From the IMG/VR virus record IMGVR_UViG_3300020190_000129, positions 1 to 41,173 of that record: DNA of 41,173 bases; one strand, given 5' to 3'. Source of the stretch: a virus. Of the stretch, positions 11,401 to 20,519 are shown piece after piece; positions within the stretch are counted from its first letter, which is position 1, and each line of letters opens with the position of its first letter. A program made the position numbers and the translations under genes. A model generated the notes under the pieces. The model saw nothing but the letters and a program-made list of their open reading frames with translations. It was not told the origin of the DNA and did no database searches.

Positions 11401-12028
11401 CTTCTTCTTCACTGCTGATGCTGCTTCACAAACAACCAACCCACCTGGAACCACTGGATTCATTCCTGCTTCAACATCTTATGGCAGTGTTCAGCATACC
11501 GTTGGTACTGATACTCCAATCCCACCATTGATTCCACTACTTTCGATTCGTCTTGCGCCTTCTGTTGATAGTGGTCTTGTTGGTCTAACTGGTGTCCGTG
11601 ATATTATCAACCGAATGCAGTTGGATTTACAAACTGTAGGTCTACTCACAACGCACGACGTTGAGATTCGTTTGATTCTGAATGGTTCTCTAAACCAGTA
11701 TAACTGGCAGAACATCGGTAGACCTTCTCTGTGTCAGTTTATTTCTCACGTTAATGATGATACTGTAACTGGTGGTACTATTGTGTTTACCTTCCGTGCT
11801 ACTGGCGGATCTACAGAAGCTAGCGGTAAGAAGTTGGCAAACGTATTCAATCAGTCTATTGATAACCTACTATCACTAGGTAACTCAATCCTAGGTGGAG
11901 ATGGTGTATTCCCTGACGGACCTGACGTTCTAACGGTTGCTATCGCGCCATTGAACACTTCTGGTATTACTGTTAACTCACCGTTCTCCCTATCATCTAG
12001 GATCACTTGGTCTGAATCACAAGCATAA
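5408..12028 (+). CDS. 2206-residue repeat-rich tail fibre / virion structural protein
   Basis: The protein has a distinct N-terminal segment (residues 1-140, starting [13 protein letters not shown]) and then many beta-rich repeats. A roughly 70-residue repeat occurs at about residues 336, 932, 1016, 1173, 1290 and 1856. Its pattern is HGF/HGL, then D/GT.V.Y..GG..SI.GLT, then YYV....DRF.LS, then G....I...G.G..H.F. A second type, with G.GTGG.GTYT.S, occurs near residues 523-585 and 795-868. The region from about 1450 to 1760 is less repetitive, with more aromatic and charged residues, and may be an assembly or receptor-contact domain. No catalytic motif is visible. The gene is unusually long (6.6 kb). 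Its position between other fibre genes and the preceding late promoter support a structural role. I do not recognise a T4 orthologue. Confidence 0.85.
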   Translation: MAKRLVHSYTFSPSTNTVVIDGNIHLRRLLLITNVSENILIYNFAEPTLGASSVTFDSVTEQTTLVLAKNCSEMSATDSLQIFIEEDAVKFEPDEAYTDPVSKFRISEAQTLIDTDFEYGLQSTKWETLEMLNNIPSFFSRSGDTPLAVTNVTVTADNDTLIVTAPSHGLSTGTPIDVRGLSVTTLEGSYIIRSVLDSDRFTFIAREEATFTGSVFGSYTTIVPGQFYQSASVSYKKIITDAATPSTITIETPFPSGFVSGASFYLTNTIALTNISFDSTLVDVADTLTSTATFDPTGTQSAGTLDGYNVTIWDKQGVSGIANSRTITSDSIDISTNNITLNAHGFTDDTAVVIFPAAGASIPDGLTGGRAYVLRTVDANVFYLTRYWGSTSAVDITSVGSGQFLIVKAYGVRSINPSTDNFKFYESPGWAATQRFVYYRGDQSPSLIQSTSYSGASSVSGPADAVGTIGEWYTADTANLSSTYFITAGSTVDWTTNTASTGTYNITEGPLLALNSLRKEAGSFSGTGTISTTTLTISAVTDGRLRIGSVISGTGVTVGTRITALGTGTGGIGTYTVSASQTVSAATTITGNLQYSVDSLAVTPLGATSRKGETYDTTGSSGIALVTPNMISGNLINFGANTQPFTDAQGVAVIPLPGTTLPSGLIGGRAYAIRTTGPSGASASTPALVLAQNSTTAQTLTGFSGPGFLLIAGMVISTVANNSATITMQAADVNNNNAGRGFAINGTTDQKFVYFNGPALNNLSSAGNVFQSAISGVGSSGNSWAASEWTTNGSTFIGTVATTNASATITVSASPTAITGSLEIGSAVAGPGIPNGAFITAFGTGTGGAGTYTISAAAGAGFGTGVITGQNISLTNTFFSRSYPSATTMTLSTTRGGTAFNFSAAYSFSTGQQIHLLVPYRSLETAWSIFQPNHGYSNNDVVRYDSHGSTAISGLTSGTDYYARVYDVNRYSLSTTSGGVKINLTNFGATAANTHVFAQTKGIHAFLPYQEYTGRNLINFPSAHGFSDNDIVTYSNGGGTSIAGLTQNAAISVSAITSNSTTFTVTTSSTTWAAGDGVVINNVTPSAYNGSWTIASTNGSTSFTVNSTANPGSATAFGTATKGYFVELSTPLKFGLKQTAAGSRIDLESFGSGSAHVFTETVSNSTADTILKVNHGLTPGTELVYDDGGNTTIGGLTDLQTYYVKEVIGLDRFTLASEPNGVRVNLSSAGTGTQSFNVQTAGSFDGAYDISNVISPTEYSFSVSSQVPKIQRSVNPTTQLNTTTDLFTITNHRFATGTAVEYSNNGNTSIGGLTNNATYFVIRTDKDTFKLADTYVDALAGNVRDITNAGSGTSHVFTSFSVVGEVVGTGTVAVSSGLSTITGAGTTFLSTFRVGDTIIINLGNGSVLQSEIIAIKDNLSLTIATAASTTSSNLAYLIPSGLYVRPGCYSLHRPFDGGVEINAGYGADSQIVRQTRRYFRYQSGKGLVCQFAINFNPSIEIQSITASGNVATVSTLLPHGLIPTKTFIVEEAEVTSGVNHYNGSFSVQSVLSSTTFTYVMAGEPDDASANGFPKLQVRNWNGAAIRCGMNDFQNGMFWEYDGTTLYAVRRNSTQQVAGTINATRNSSVIIGNGTRFVEQLSPGDYVVIRGQSYKITSIASNTTMYVSPSYKGVTTSRAVITKTIDVKVPQNEFSIDKCDGTGPSGYVLDIGRIQMTYIDYSWYGAGKIRFGFKDQDGHVKYVHEFKHNNKEYEAYLRSGNLPARYEIVNTGTPQFAPSLAHWGTTVAMDGKYEDDGSYLFTGSSSLLSFSGSSTTTNGDTTGNYLYVNTDGSTSTIPTTFTNTTTIGTASVNVVTNRITLANHGFAANSLVQYQNGGGAGINGLTNGAYYFVISPQTNDFQLSATKSGSVIDITSTGNAAQFFRHNFRFAVTLTNIPGYGNKLIHRFTTDASGFAAIGSISFGTQIKATAINSVTATAGGQARVYRVLNAGSGKASIDFFFTADAASQTTNPPGTTGFIPASTSYGSVQHTVGTDTPIPPLIPLLSIRLAPSVDSGLVGLTGVRDIINRMQLDLQTVGLLTTHDVEIRLILNGSLNQYNWQNIGRPSLCQFISHVNDDTVTGGTIVFTFRATGGSTEASGKKLANVFNQSIDNLLSLGNSILGGDGVFPDGPDVLTVAIAPLNTSGITVNSPFSLSSRITWSESQA

Positions 12029-12029
12029 T

Positions 12030-12037
12030 CATAAATA
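12030..12037 (+). promoter_or_regulatory. Late promoter CATAAATA
   Basis: This NATAAATA match lies directly after the stop of the 2206-residue gene and 22 bases before the ATG at 12060. An SD-like AGGAAA follows. The short leader is typical for a T4-like late gene. Confidence 0.6.
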
Positions 12038-12059
12038 TCTAATAAAGAGATAGGAAACA

Positions 12060-13676
12060 ATGACTAAAGAAGTACAATTTAGAAGGGGTACTACAACCCA
12101 GCACAGCACCTTCACAGGTGCTCTTGCTGAGGTAACCGTTGATACTGATAAAAAGGTTGTCGTAGTACACGACGGTGTGACTGCTGGTGGGCAGGAGATG
12201 GTAGGTAGGACCGCTACACAAACACTCACAAATAAAACGCTCACCTCCCCGACTATTTCTGGTGGAACGATTAATAACGCTTCCGTTGGTGCTACTACCA
12301 GAGGTACTGGTGCATTTACAGCACTGGATGCAAATGGAAACGTCATTCTCGGTAGCGATACTGCTGATACTGTTACTATTAACGGTACTGTCAACAGTAC
12401 CCTCATTCTTGGAGATGGAGTTCAGATTCATGGTCCATCTACTCTAGTTATTGACCCAGCTGTTGTTGGAGATGATACTGGCACGGTTCAAATCAAAGGT
12501 AACCTAGAAGTTCTTGGAACTACTACTACTATTGATTCAACCACAGTCACATTCAACGATCCTTTGATTGTTTTGGGTGATGGATTGACAACTTCTGCAG
12601 GAGTAGATACTGGTGGTTTTACTCTAGGTACTACTGGCATCAGTATCAAATACAATAATACTGATACGAGATTTGACTGCACCGAAAGTATTGCTCTTGC
12701 ATCTGGCAAGTCATTAATCATCGGATCAACTACTGTCCTCACTGGTACTACAGTGTTTGGAAAAACTATTGGCGGAACAAACGCAGGTGATATTGTTTCT
12801 ATTGATGGAACACAAACACTAACAAATAAAACTTTAACAGCACCTAGGTTTGTCAATGATGGTTTTATTGCTGATAGTAATGGCAATGAGTTGATTGAGT
12901 TTGGCGTTGTTGCTGACGCGGTAAACGAAGTAAAGATCACCAACGCTGCAACTGGAGTTACTGGTCCTCTTATTCAATCAATCGGTGAAACAAACGTAGA
13001 TCTTCGTATCGGTGCTGCTGGCACTGGTGATATTGTTTTATCAAATGCTTTAAAGCCCCTCGCTGGTACAACAACAAAAGCACCTATTCATTTTACTGCA
13101 GGTTCAGAACTTTCTACTACAACAGCTGGTGCTTTTGAATATAATGGTACTCAGTTTTTCTTAACAAATGCTGATACCACAAACGGTAAAAAATATGTAG
13201 AAGCACTAGCACGTTACCAAGTAACAGCAAACCAAAGTTCTATTACTGGTACTTCTATTACTGATGTTTATGCTGCAAACAGTGCCTATTCTACTCTCGC
13301 TGGTGCTTATTATGAGATTGAATATCACATGTACTGGACTCGCGCAACAACTGCTGGTACTCACACATACACACTAGTAAGTACACAGAACTGGCAGTAT
13401 GCTGCATTGAGTGGCAATGGTTTACTAACTTCAGGAACAGCTGGTTTACACGTTAATACTGGTGCAGCTGGATCTCTTGCTCTTCCAGCATCTGCATCAA
13501 TGGCAATTGGCAACCATTACCATGTAGTTAGAGCATACTTCCAAGCAAACGCATCAACAGCAGGAAACATTCGTCTTCGTGTAACATCCTCCGCTAACGG
13601 TATTACACTTCAAAGAGGAAGTTTCTACGTTGTTAGAAGACTACCAGCGGGAAGCATCGGTACATTCGTTGCTTGA
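12060..13676 (+). CDS. Tail fibre protein with Mtd_N-like N-terminus and conserved tip domain
   Basis: The 538-residue protein is modular. Residues 1-45 match the 62-residue protein at 5190 (RRGTT..H..FTGA.AEVT.DTDKK). LTNKTL shaft motifs occur at about 55-61 and 254-259. Residues 145-175 (GNLEVLGTTTTIDS) resemble residues 1398-1450 of the 1773-residue protein encoded at 15145. From about 333 onward, GTTT.AP..FT.G..L.TT..G.FEYN begins a C-terminal domain that matches the C-terminus of the same 15145 protein. The layout of N-terminal attachment, fibrous shaft and C-terminal head suggests a trimeric tail fibre with a receptor-binding tip. Its own late promoter lies upstream and a strong terminator lies 22 bases downstream, so it is probably a single-gene late transcript. 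Fibre identity is supported by several motifs; the receptor is unknown. Confidence 0.85.
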   Translation: MTKEVQFRRGTTTQHSTFTGALAEVTVDTDKKVVVVHDGVTAGGQEMVGRTATQTLTNKTLTSPTISGGTINNASVGATTRGTGAFTALDANGNVILGSDTADTVTINGTVNSTLILGDGVQIHGPSTLVIDPAVVGDDTGTVQIKGNLEVLGTTTTIDSTTVTFNDPLIVLGDGLTTSAGVDTGGFTLGTTGISIKYNNTDTRFDCTESIALASGKSLIIGSTTVLTGTTVFGKTIGGTNAGDIVSIDGTQTLTNKTLTAPRFVNDGFIADSNGNELIEFGVVADAVNEVKITNAATGVTGPLIQSIGETNVDLRIGAAGTGDIVLSNALKPLAGTTTKAPIHFTAGSELSTTTAGAFEYNGTQFFLTNADTTNGKKYVEALARYQVTANQSSITGTSITDVYAANSAYSTLAGAYYEIEYHMYWTRATTAGTHTYTLVSTQNWQYAALSGNGLLTSGTAGLHVNTGAAGSLALPASASMAIGNHYHVVRAYFQANASTAGNIRLRVTSSANGITLQRGSFYVVRRLPAGSIGTFVA

Positions 13677-13697
13677 TATTTACTTACATTTTCCGAG

Positions 13698-13723
13698 TCC
13701 CTCCTTATGGGGGGATTTTTTTT
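13698..13723 (+). terminator. Rho-independent terminator after the 12060 fibre gene
   Basis: The stem TCCCTCC / GGGGGGA (7 pairs with one G-T) has a TTAT loop and is followed by eight T residues (13716-13723). The last T is also the first base of the next late promoter. Confidence 0.85.
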
Positions 13724-13730
13724 ATAAATA
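13723..13730 (+). promoter_or_regulatory. Late promoter TATAAATA
   Basis: This exact T4-type late octamer abuts the T-run of the preceding terminator. It would start the unit of the 13766, 14470 and 15145 genes. Confidence 0.7.
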
Positions 13731-13765
13731 TCTATGAAACATTATGGGGGGGAGAGTGAACCTTC

Positions 13766-14458
13766 ATGGCACTAGAAAACAAAAACTTTTCTGTTAAGAA
13801 TGGTTTATCCATTATTAACACTGAAGTAATCAGCGTAGACAGAAAAGCAAAAAATCTCACGTTTGATACTGCCGATTCTAATACATTAAAGTTAAATGGG
13901 AATCAGTTAGTAGCATCAGGTGCAGGAACATCTACTATTACTATACCAAGTGTCACTGATACATTGGTTGCTAAGAATACTGTAGATACTCTTACTAATA
14001 AAACACTTGATGATTTTGTTGTTCTAGGGACAATGACTGTTAATGGTTCTTATGGAACCGAAGGACAGATTTTGAAAGCAACAGGAAATGGAATGACGTG
14101 GGCAGATACATTCAATGGTCTACCTAGATTTGTTCCCAAAACTGCCAATTTTGTTGCAGAATCTCAAGGTCTATATTTAGTTGATTCTTCAAATAATACT
14201 ATTGAAATAACTTTACCTGATACAACAGAAATAGATTTATCGACAGGATTATATAAAGTTGAAAAAGGAGAAGGTATTGAGTTTATTGATGCTAAGGGTA
14301 TGTGGGGAATAAACTTCGTTAGATTAATATTAGGAGATAACACATCAAAATTTATTAACGCAGCAAACATTGAAGATGTCGAATATATATTCGATGTTTC
14401 TAACGTAATCGTTAGAGTTGTTTGGGATGGAGTATTTTGGAGAGTATTCTCAAAGTAA
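13766..14458 (+). CDS. Fibre-like accessory structural protein
   Basis: This 230-residue protein carries an LTNKTL motif (about residues 75-80) followed by VLGTMTVNGS, the same shaft-type sequence as in the 12060 fibre. Its N-terminus (MALENKNFSVKNGLSI) is a form I associate with cyanophage fibre-region proteins. The C-terminal half, from about residue 118, is a separate beta-rich domain ending in a W-rich patch (VVWDGVFWRVFSK). There is no enzyme motif, signal peptide or membrane segment. It lies behind a late promoter and 12 bases ahead of the 14470 gene, so the two are probably co-expressed. A short fibre or an adaptor for the large protein at 15145 is a reasonable inference. Confidence 0.7.
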   Translation: MALENKNFSVKNGLSIINTEVISVDRKAKNLTFDTADSNTLKLNGNQLVASGAGTSTITIPSVTDTLVAKNTVDTLTNKTLDDFVVLGTMTVNGSYGTEGQILKATGNGMTWADTFNGLPRFVPKTANFVAESQGLYLVDSSNNTIEITLPDTTEIDLSTGLYKVEKGEGIEFIDAKGMWGINFVRLILGDNTSKFINAANIEDVEYIFDVSNVIVRVVWDGVFWRVFSK

Positions 14459-14469
14459 GGAGAAAATAA

Positions 14470-15126
14470 ATGGCACTATATTTAAGTAGTGATTTATCTG
14501 GTTCTAGCTCTAGTTTTGGAGGTGGTAGTGGTAACATTAGTTCAGTTATTAGAACTACTACTAGTTGGTACTTTCATGCTTTAAGAAGAGATTCTGAAGG
14601 CATGTTGTATTACAACACCCTAAGACCAACTGATCCTGGAACTATTGATGTTTTCAACGAAGAAAATACACAGTTGTCGGATTTATTAGATGGCATAGAT
14701 AACGTAGATGCTAGATCTCCTATTTTGAGATTAAACTTATTGGCGGGTGGAACTAAAGTTGCTTCAGAGGCAAATGAAACATATTCAGTAAATAGTTTAG
14801 TATCTAACAATACAGGAAAAAATTTATCTTTAAATATTACTAGAGATGCTGAAGGTGTTATTAACAATATAGAAATAGTGAATGGTGGTAATGATTTTGC
14901 TTTAAAAGATCAAATCATTGTTTCGTCATCTTTGATCAAGGAAGAAAACTCCCAATCTGATTTATACTTAGAAGTAAGCGAACTAGTAAAAACATATTCA
15001 AACTCACCATCTGATAAATATCAACAGTATAGATTTGATGCGAGAAAAATTTCATATTATATTGACAATGAAGGATATTTGGTTGCTAAGTTTGGAAACC
15101 ACGATTATTCACAAGGACCACAATAA
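14470..15126 (+). CDS. Unknown protein in the fibre operon
   Basis: I do not recognise this 218-residue protein. The N-terminus is low in complexity (SSDLSGSSSSFGGGSGN, residues 6-22), suggesting a flexible linker or attachment arm. The middle contains the ...EIVNGGNDFALKDQI... type of sequence (about residues 135-152), which resembles beta-solenoid or fibre repeat units such as .I.NGG.GY...D.I seen in other phage structural proteins. It starts with an SD-like AAGGAG nine bases upstream, 12 bases after the previous gene, and is followed 18 bases later by the 1773-residue gene. A virion role is inferred from position only. Confidence 0.65.
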   Translation: MALYLSSDLSGSSSSFGGGSGNISSVIRTTTSWYFHALRRDSEGMLYYNTLRPTDPGTIDVFNEENTQLSDLLDGIDNVDARSPILRLNLLAGGTKVASEANETYSVNSLVSNNTGKNLSLNITRDAEGVINNIEIVNGGNDFALKDQIIVSSSLIKEENSQSDLYLEVSELVKTYSNSPSDKYQQYRFDARKISYYIDNEGYLVAKFGNHDYSQGPQ

Positions 15127-15144
15127 CAACAGGAAGTACTAAAA

Positions 15145-18100
15145 ATGGCTGAATTTAGACTAGGTAGATTAAAGTTCAACTGGACTGGAGCATGGCAACC
15201 AAACCGTGCTTATGTACTGGACGATATCATCTCCTTCAAAGGCAACACCTATGTCTGTGTTGTCAATCACACTTCCGCTGCTAGCCAGGAAGCATGGGAA
15301 GATACAGATCTTAACGCAAGTCCAGCGGCAAAATGGGAACTCTATGTTCCTGGTGTCAGAAACGCTGGTGCGTGGACTCCAAATACCTTCTACGCAAGTC
15401 AGGATCTTGTGAGGTATGGTGGCAACATTTATATCTGTAAAGATAATCATACTTCCCCTTCTAACGAGAATCTTTTTTACCTAACCAACTTTGCTGGTAA
15501 CTGGGATCTGTTTCTTTATGGAAATGAAAATAAAGGAACTTGGCAAGCAACTACTTGGTATAAAGTCAACGATTTAGTAAAATACGGAAATAATATTTAT
15601 CTCTGTAATATTGGTCACACTTCGACAACAGCATTTGATATTACTAAGTTTAGTATATTTTTAGAAGCAGTTAAGTTTGAAGATAGTTGGAGCAATGACG
15701 TAGAATATCAACCAGGAGATATTGTTCTCTTTGGTGGTTATTCATACACCGCAAAAACTATTAATATAAACAAACAACCAAACAACTATGTAAACACTGA
15801 TTGGGAAGTAATCAGTGTCGGTTTTGATGCCAAGGGTATCTACAATTCAGCAACCATTTATGTTCCTGGAGATGTTGTAAGATATGGTGGTAATACTTTT
15901 GTAAAACTATTAACTAGTGTTGCTGGTGTTGCTCCCTCAGAATCTGGAGATGGTGCTCTCAAGTGGAGTTTGATTTCCGAAGGTCTTTCATATAAAAATG
16001 AGTGGGATAATCTGACCACTTATCAAAAGAATGATGTTGTAACATCAGCTTCGAGTACTTATGTTAGTATTGCATACAATAACACTGGAAGAGACCCTGG
16101 AACTAATGACGCAGATGGGTTCTGGGCAGTTGTTGCACGCGGAGATGAAGAGAGTACTATTACTGTTAAAGGTGATTTACTTTATAGAGCAACTGCTACC
16201 AATGCAAGATTACCAATCGGCAATCCTGGTCAAATCTTGTATGCCACAGAAAATGGCATTCCTGGATGGGGAAATGCAAAGACTAGAAAAGTATACTTCG
16301 TAACTCTAGATGGGGAAGATGATTTTTCTGAGGGTTATGGTGGTTCTATCGGCAGATCGTTTAGAACTGTAAAATATGCTACACAGATTGCCGCACAAGA
16401 AGGATGCGATGAGCAGAATCCTGCAACCATTTATGTAAAAGCTGGTGTTTATGACGAGCAGTGTCCCATCACTGTGCCACCTTATTGCTCTGTCGTTGGT
16501 GATGACAGTAGAGGAACTATTATTGAGCCTGGTCCTGGGGTCAGTCATATTCAAAAACTAATCATTGCTTCTACTTGTTTATTAAAACCAGGAGATACTT
16601 TAACGGTAAATACTCTTGCTGGCGCAACAAGAACTGCTAGAGTTCTTCACTTTGCTGATACAGACGCAACTCCTGTTGGTTCTGGGGAAGCAAATAGAAA
16701 GAAAATGGTTTATGTTGAAAGAATCGCAGGTGGTCCTATCATTGACACTGACACTTTCCTAAATGGAACTAACTTAGGTACTGCTCCTCAAGTAGATATA
16801 GTTTCGGTAGAAAATCTAGATAACACAAAAGCAACATTATTCTTCCTTTCGGAAGGTGTAATGCTAAAAGATTTAGTATTTAATAACCCAGATTTAGATG
16901 CAGGTTTTATCAAACCAGATATCACTGGATTAACGATCGAAGAACAGATTACAGATCAACTTGCAGATATTACAAAATCCCAAGTTGGATTTGTGTTCTT
17001 CAGAATCAATCCATTCCTCGTTTCACAAACAATCATTAAGAGTCCTTATATCTATAGTTGTGCATCTTATTGTCACAAAGGTATAGGTGCTATTGTTGAT
17101 GGTTCGGTTAACGAAGGAAAAGATCACCCTTCACACTTTGCTTCAGGTCACCAAAGTTTACTATTTGGTAACGTAACTCAATTCCCAGAAGACGGTGTTG
17201 CTATTTGGTGTAAAGATAACGGAAACTCTGAGATTGTTTCTTGCTTCACTTATTATTCTCATATTGGTTACGCTTGCTCTGGTGGCGCTCGTATGCGTTC
17301 ACTCGGAGGAAACAACTCATGGGGTAACTTCGGATGTTCCGCTAGAGGATTTGACCCAACCGAAATTCCTTTAGAAGCAACTATTCGTGGTACTGAGTTA
17401 AACTTCTACAATGCAGCAACAACTGCTGCAGAAACAGCAACTGTTAATGGTAACTTAGTATTAGGGACCATTACTCAGTCAGGAAAAGTGAATGGAGATT
17501 TCCAAGTTGGTTCTATTATTTCCAACGAAGGAGTTGCAAATGATACTGGTATTACTGACGTTGTTGGTAATGGAACAACTGCTACGGTTTCTTTTAATAC
17601 TAAACCATTCAATCCTTTCGTGATTGGCAAAAAGATTACTATCAGTGGTGTATCAAACAATGCTTTCAACGGAACTTTCACTATTACTGGTGTAGTAGGA
17701 ACTCAGGGTGTTATTACTGGTGTTCAGTTTGCTTCGACCACAACTGCTACTTCTTTAGGTTCAGGTGGTACTGTAAGACCTGCATTAGGAAAAGCAAGAG
17801 TTCTTTATGTTCTTGCTGGTAATGATTATACTAAAGTTCTCATTGAACCTATTACTGGATTTATTGGCGATGGACAAAGATGTGCTCAGATTACTGGAGC
17901 AGATCCAAACAATCCACCTCCAGTAAGTATTCCAGCAGCATCAACTGTTATTGCAAATAGTCAGTATCCTGCTGCTGACAATAGTACTAGTGCTGCAAAC
18001 CGAGCAACAAGAGGAGCTAAGTTTGCTGTTATTAATCTACCAGAAAAACCAAAGATTACTAGTGCTGTAACTTTTGCCAACAGTGGTGATAATATCAACT

Positions 18101-20466
18101 ATGTTGTTCAAGAGATTGAAAATTATAGCGATGGTCCATCTGCATCATTCAAAACTCTTGACGTAACTAGAACAGCAAGTTTACAAAACAGTGTTGTTAC
18201 TATTCCAATCGCTAAAACTGGTACTTTCCCAAATGGCGTTAATGTAGCAGCAGAGACTCATGTTGGTGGAACTGATATTTCTCTTTACAGTTTATTAACT
18301 GGCGCCAACAATCAAGTAGTTATTGATAATCCTGGAGATTTGTTAACTTCAACTTCAGCAACCAACATCAATATTCTAAATCCAGAAAGAGTAACTAATG
18401 CTTTACAAACTTACAATACTGCATCAACGACTCTATATCTATTAGTTGGAAATGAGTTGATGCTACCATCGACGGTTACCGATGATGCATTTAATAGCTA
18501 TGTAACTGTTACTAGAGGTCAAGAAGGTACGATTGCACAAGAGCACGCAGACCAAGATTCCCCCAACTTCCCACAAAATGCTGTTGTTAGATTTGTAGTT
18601 AAGTACACTCCAGTTACTACACTTCGTCAAGATGCAAATAATCTATCTAATGTTTTAACCTACAGTACATTAACTGGTAATGGAGGTTTACCTGTATTCT
18701 CATTTACAGATCAAGAAGGTTCACCAACAAAAACTATTGTTGAGGGAGATTTTATTAAGATTGATAACGAGTTTTTCCGAGTTGATTTGAAGACTTCGGC
18801 AAATCCAGGAACTGCTATTCTCACATTTTTCCCAGTAAAACTAATACCCGAAGCAAGTGGAAATGAGATACGGATTCGTTATCGCTACAGTCAGATTCGC
18901 CTAACTGGTCATGACATGCTTGAGATTGGAACTGGTGGTATTGCTACCACTAACTTCCCAGATGAGCCACTTGTCCGACCAGATGAAACTAGGGAAACTA
19001 ACTTTATTGCTCCTGCTAGAATTTATTATGTAACTACCAATCAAGATGGAAACTTTAAGGTCGGTCAGTTCTTTAGGATTGACCAAGCAACTGGTAAGTC
19101 AACTATTGATGCTTCAACCTTTGACCTAACTGGTTTATCAAACTTACAGTTTGCTTTACCAGATGGAACTAAAGTTGGTGTAGAAATTAATAAGTTTGAT
19201 GCAGATGGTACTTTAGGTGGTAGTGAAACTAGTGATTCATTTGTACCTACCCAAAAGGCAGTTAAAACCTATGTAGATACTAACTTTATTAACTCAAATG
19301 ATGATGTTACGGTTGGTTCCGAGCTATTAAGCAGGAACTTAACTGTAAACGGTAATACTAATATTACTGGCGATACAATCATTGGTGGAAGTTTACAGGT
19401 TAGTGGTACTACTACCAGTGTTAATACTACAGAACTTGTGGTAGAAGATGTTAATATTACTCTTGCTGCTGGTAATGTTACGGGAGACTCTGCTATTCAG
19501 GGTGCTGGTTTAACTATCAAAGGAACTATTGATAAAACTATTACATATGATGGTCTTGGTGATCTTGGAAGATTTGCAGTTAGCGAAAATGTTCTTCTTG
19601 CTCCTGGCAAATATATTGCTTCAAAACCAGCATTGGCAGATGGTACTGGAGTTTTAGCAACGGAAGAAATTATGATCGATACTAATGTCAGTGGATCCAC
19701 TGGTATTGGTCTTGTATTCCCAACTATTGCTCAGTTAGATATTGGTAATTCTTCAACTGCTATTACTCTTGGTGGTACATCTGGAACTACTTCAGTAAGA
19801 AATAGTTTGGTTCTTCCATCTGGAACCACTACACTAGCTCCAATGAGGTTTACTCCAACAGGTGCTGCTCTACTCACAACCGCACTGCAAGGTGGTTTTG
19901 AATATAACCAGATTGCATTCTATGCAACCCCAACTACTGAAAGTGGAAGAGGAATCATTCTCGCTCCACATATCCTGAGAGCTGCTGCAGATTTTGCACA
20001 AACAGGCACAACTAACACTGTTAGAAACGTATTCAGTCCAACTACGGCGGATGCCGCTCCCCTCAGAGCAAATACATTATACAGATTTAGAGGTGTTTAT
20101 TATCTATCTAAATCAACCACAACATCTGGTACTTGGAACTTACTGTTTACTTTCACAAACACGCCATCTAACTTCCGTTACACTGCTATTGGAGCAAACT
20201 CAGCCTCATCAACGGCCGCCTTGATTATGAACACAACTGCTCAAACATCAACGGCAGTTACTCAAAATGTAACTAATAATCAGGATTGCGCCATACGGTT
20301 TGAAGGTTACTTTGTATCAAACGCAACAACTGGTGGAACATTAACTCCTCAGTTTAACAAGAGCGATGCGGCCAACGCAACTGTAACTACTCGTATTAAC
20401 TCATACTTTGAGATTCAAGCTATGGGTGCTGCCAACCCATCGATTATCGCGGGTAACTGGAGTTGA
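15145..20466 (+). CDS. 1773-residue virion protein: six carbohydrate-binding-like repeats, beta-helix segment, fibre tip
   Basis: Residues about 13-330 form six imperfect repeats of about 50 residues with the pattern W....Y...D.V.Y.G..Y......T, ending in a W and a G. This resembles CBM5/12-type (chitin-binding-like) modules. From about 381 the sequence FRTVKYAT, ATIYVKAGVYDEQCPI and VVGDDSRGT is typical of the start of a pectin-lyase-like beta-helix and runs to roughly 725. Mixed beta-repeat sequence follows. At about 1373-1450 come VKTYVDTNF and a segment like residues 145-175 of the 12060 fibre. From about 1553 the GTTTLAP..FT...FEYN domain matches the tip of that fibre. It is probably a host-surface-binding, possibly polysaccharide-recognising, baseplate or fibre component. 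No clear depolymerase active site is identifiable by eye. Three late-promoter-like sites lie just after its stop. Confidence 0.85.
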   Translation: MAEFRLGRLKFNWTGAWQPNRAYVLDDIISFKGNTYVCVVNHTSAASQEAWEDTDLNASPAAKWELYVPGVRNAGAWTPNTFYASQDLVRYGGNIYICKDNHTSPSNENLFYLTNFAGNWDLFLYGNENKGTWQATTWYKVNDLVKYGNNIYLCNIGHTSTTAFDITKFSIFLEAVKFEDSWSNDVEYQPGDIVLFGGYSYTAKTININKQPNNYVNTDWEVISVGFDAKGIYNSATIYVPGDVVRYGGNTFVKLLTSVAGVAPSESGDGALKWSLISEGLSYKNEWDNLTTYQKNDVVTSASSTYVSIAYNNTGRDPGTNDADGFWAVVARGDEESTITVKGDLLYRATATNARLPIGNPGQILYATENGIPGWGNAKTRKVYFVTLDGEDDFSEGYGGSIGRSFRTVKYATQIAAQEGCDEQNPATIYVKAGVYDEQCPITVPPYCSVVGDDSRGTIIEPGPGVSHIQKLIIASTCLLKPGDTLTVNTLAGATRTARVLHFADTDATPVGSGEANRKKMVYVERIAGGPIIDTDTFLNGTNLGTAPQVDIVSVENLDNTKATLFFLSEGVMLKDLVFNNPDLDAGFIKPDITGLTIEEQITDQLADITKSQVGFVFFRINPFLVSQTIIKSPYIYSCASYCHKGIGAIVDGSVNEGKDHPSHFASGHQSLLFGNVTQFPEDGVAIWCKDNGNSEIVSCFTYYSHIGYACSGGARMRSLGGNNSWGNFGCSARGFDPTEIPLEATIRGTELNFYNAATTAAETATVNGNLVLGTITQSGKVNGDFQVGSIISNEGVANDTGITDVVGNGTTATVSFNTKPFNPFVIGKKITISGVSNNAFNGTFTITGVVGTQGVITGVQFASTTTATSLGSGGTVRPALGKARVLYVLAGNDYTKVLIEPITGFIGDGQRCAQITGADPNNPPPVSIPAASTVIANSQYPAADNSTSAANRATRGAKFAVINLPEKPKITSAVTFANSGDNINYVVQEIENYSDGPSASFKTLDVTRTASLQNSVVTIPIAKTGTFPNGVNVAAETHVGGTDISLYSLLTGANNQVVIDNPGDLLTSTSATNINILNPERVTNALQTYNTASTTLYLLVGNELMLPSTVTDDAFNSYVTVTRGQEGTIAQEHADQDSPNFPQNAVVRFVVKYTPVTTLRQDANNLSNVLTYSTLTGNGGLPVFSFTDQEGSPTKTIVEGDFIKIDNEFFRVDLKTSANPGTAILTFFPVKLIPEASGNEIRIRYRYSQIRLTGHDMLEIGTGGIATTNFPDEPLVRPDETRETNFIAPARIYYVTTNQDGNFKVGQFFRIDQATGKSTIDASTFDLTGLSNLQFALPDGTKVGVEINKFDADGTLGGSETSDSFVPTQKAVKTYVDTNFINSNDDVTVGSELLSRNLTVNGNTNITGDTIIGGSLQVSGTTTSVNTTELVVEDVNITLAAGNVTGDSAIQGAGLTIKGTIDKTITYDGLGDLGRFAVSENVLLAPGKYIASKPALADGTGVLATEEIMIDTNVSGSTGIGLVFPTIAQLDIGNSSTAITLGGTSGTTSVRNSLVLPSGTTTLAPMRFTPTGAALLTTALQGGFEYNQIAFYATPTTESGRGIILAPHILRAAADFAQTGTTNTVRNVFSPTTADAAPLRANTLYRFRGVYYLSKSTTTSGTWNLLFTFTNTPSNFRYTAIGANSASSTAALIMNTTAQTSTAVTQNVTNNQDCAIRFEGYFVSNATTGGTLTPQFNKSDAANATVTTRINSYFEIQAMGAANPSIIAGNWS

Positions 20467-20476
20467 TAAATAAATA
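20465..20476 (+). promoter_or_regulatory. Two overlapping late-promoter-like octamers (GATAAATA, AATAAATA)
   Basis: GATAAATA (20465-20472, overlapping the preceding stop codon) and AATAAATA (20469-20476) lie 44-55 bases ahead of gp13. Transcripts from these would include the complete hairpin at 20488-20515. Confidence 0.45.
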
Positions 20477-20484
20477 ACATGATT

Positions 20485-20492
20485 TATAAATA
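20485..20492 (+). promoter_or_regulatory. Late promoter TATAAATA overlapping the gp13 leader hairpin
   Basis: This is an exact late consensus. Its last five bases form the start of the left arm of the hairpin at 20488-20515. T4 late transcripts begin about 6 bases after the octamer, here near 20498, so they would lose most of the left arm. Confidence 0.65.
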
Positions 20493-20519
20493 CCTCTAGG
20501 AAACTAGAGGTATTTTTTT
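20488..20519 (+). terminator. Perfect 12-bp hairpin plus T7 run, containing the gp13 ribosome-binding site
   Basis: The left arm is 20488-20499, the GAAA loop 20500-20503 and the right arm 20504-20515, all 12 pairs perfect. A continuous T-run spans 20513-20519. It has the form of an intrinsic terminator for the 15145 gene. The right arm also contains GAGG (20507-20510), the only SD-like sequence for the gp13 ATG at 20520, nine bases away. Confidence 0.8.
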
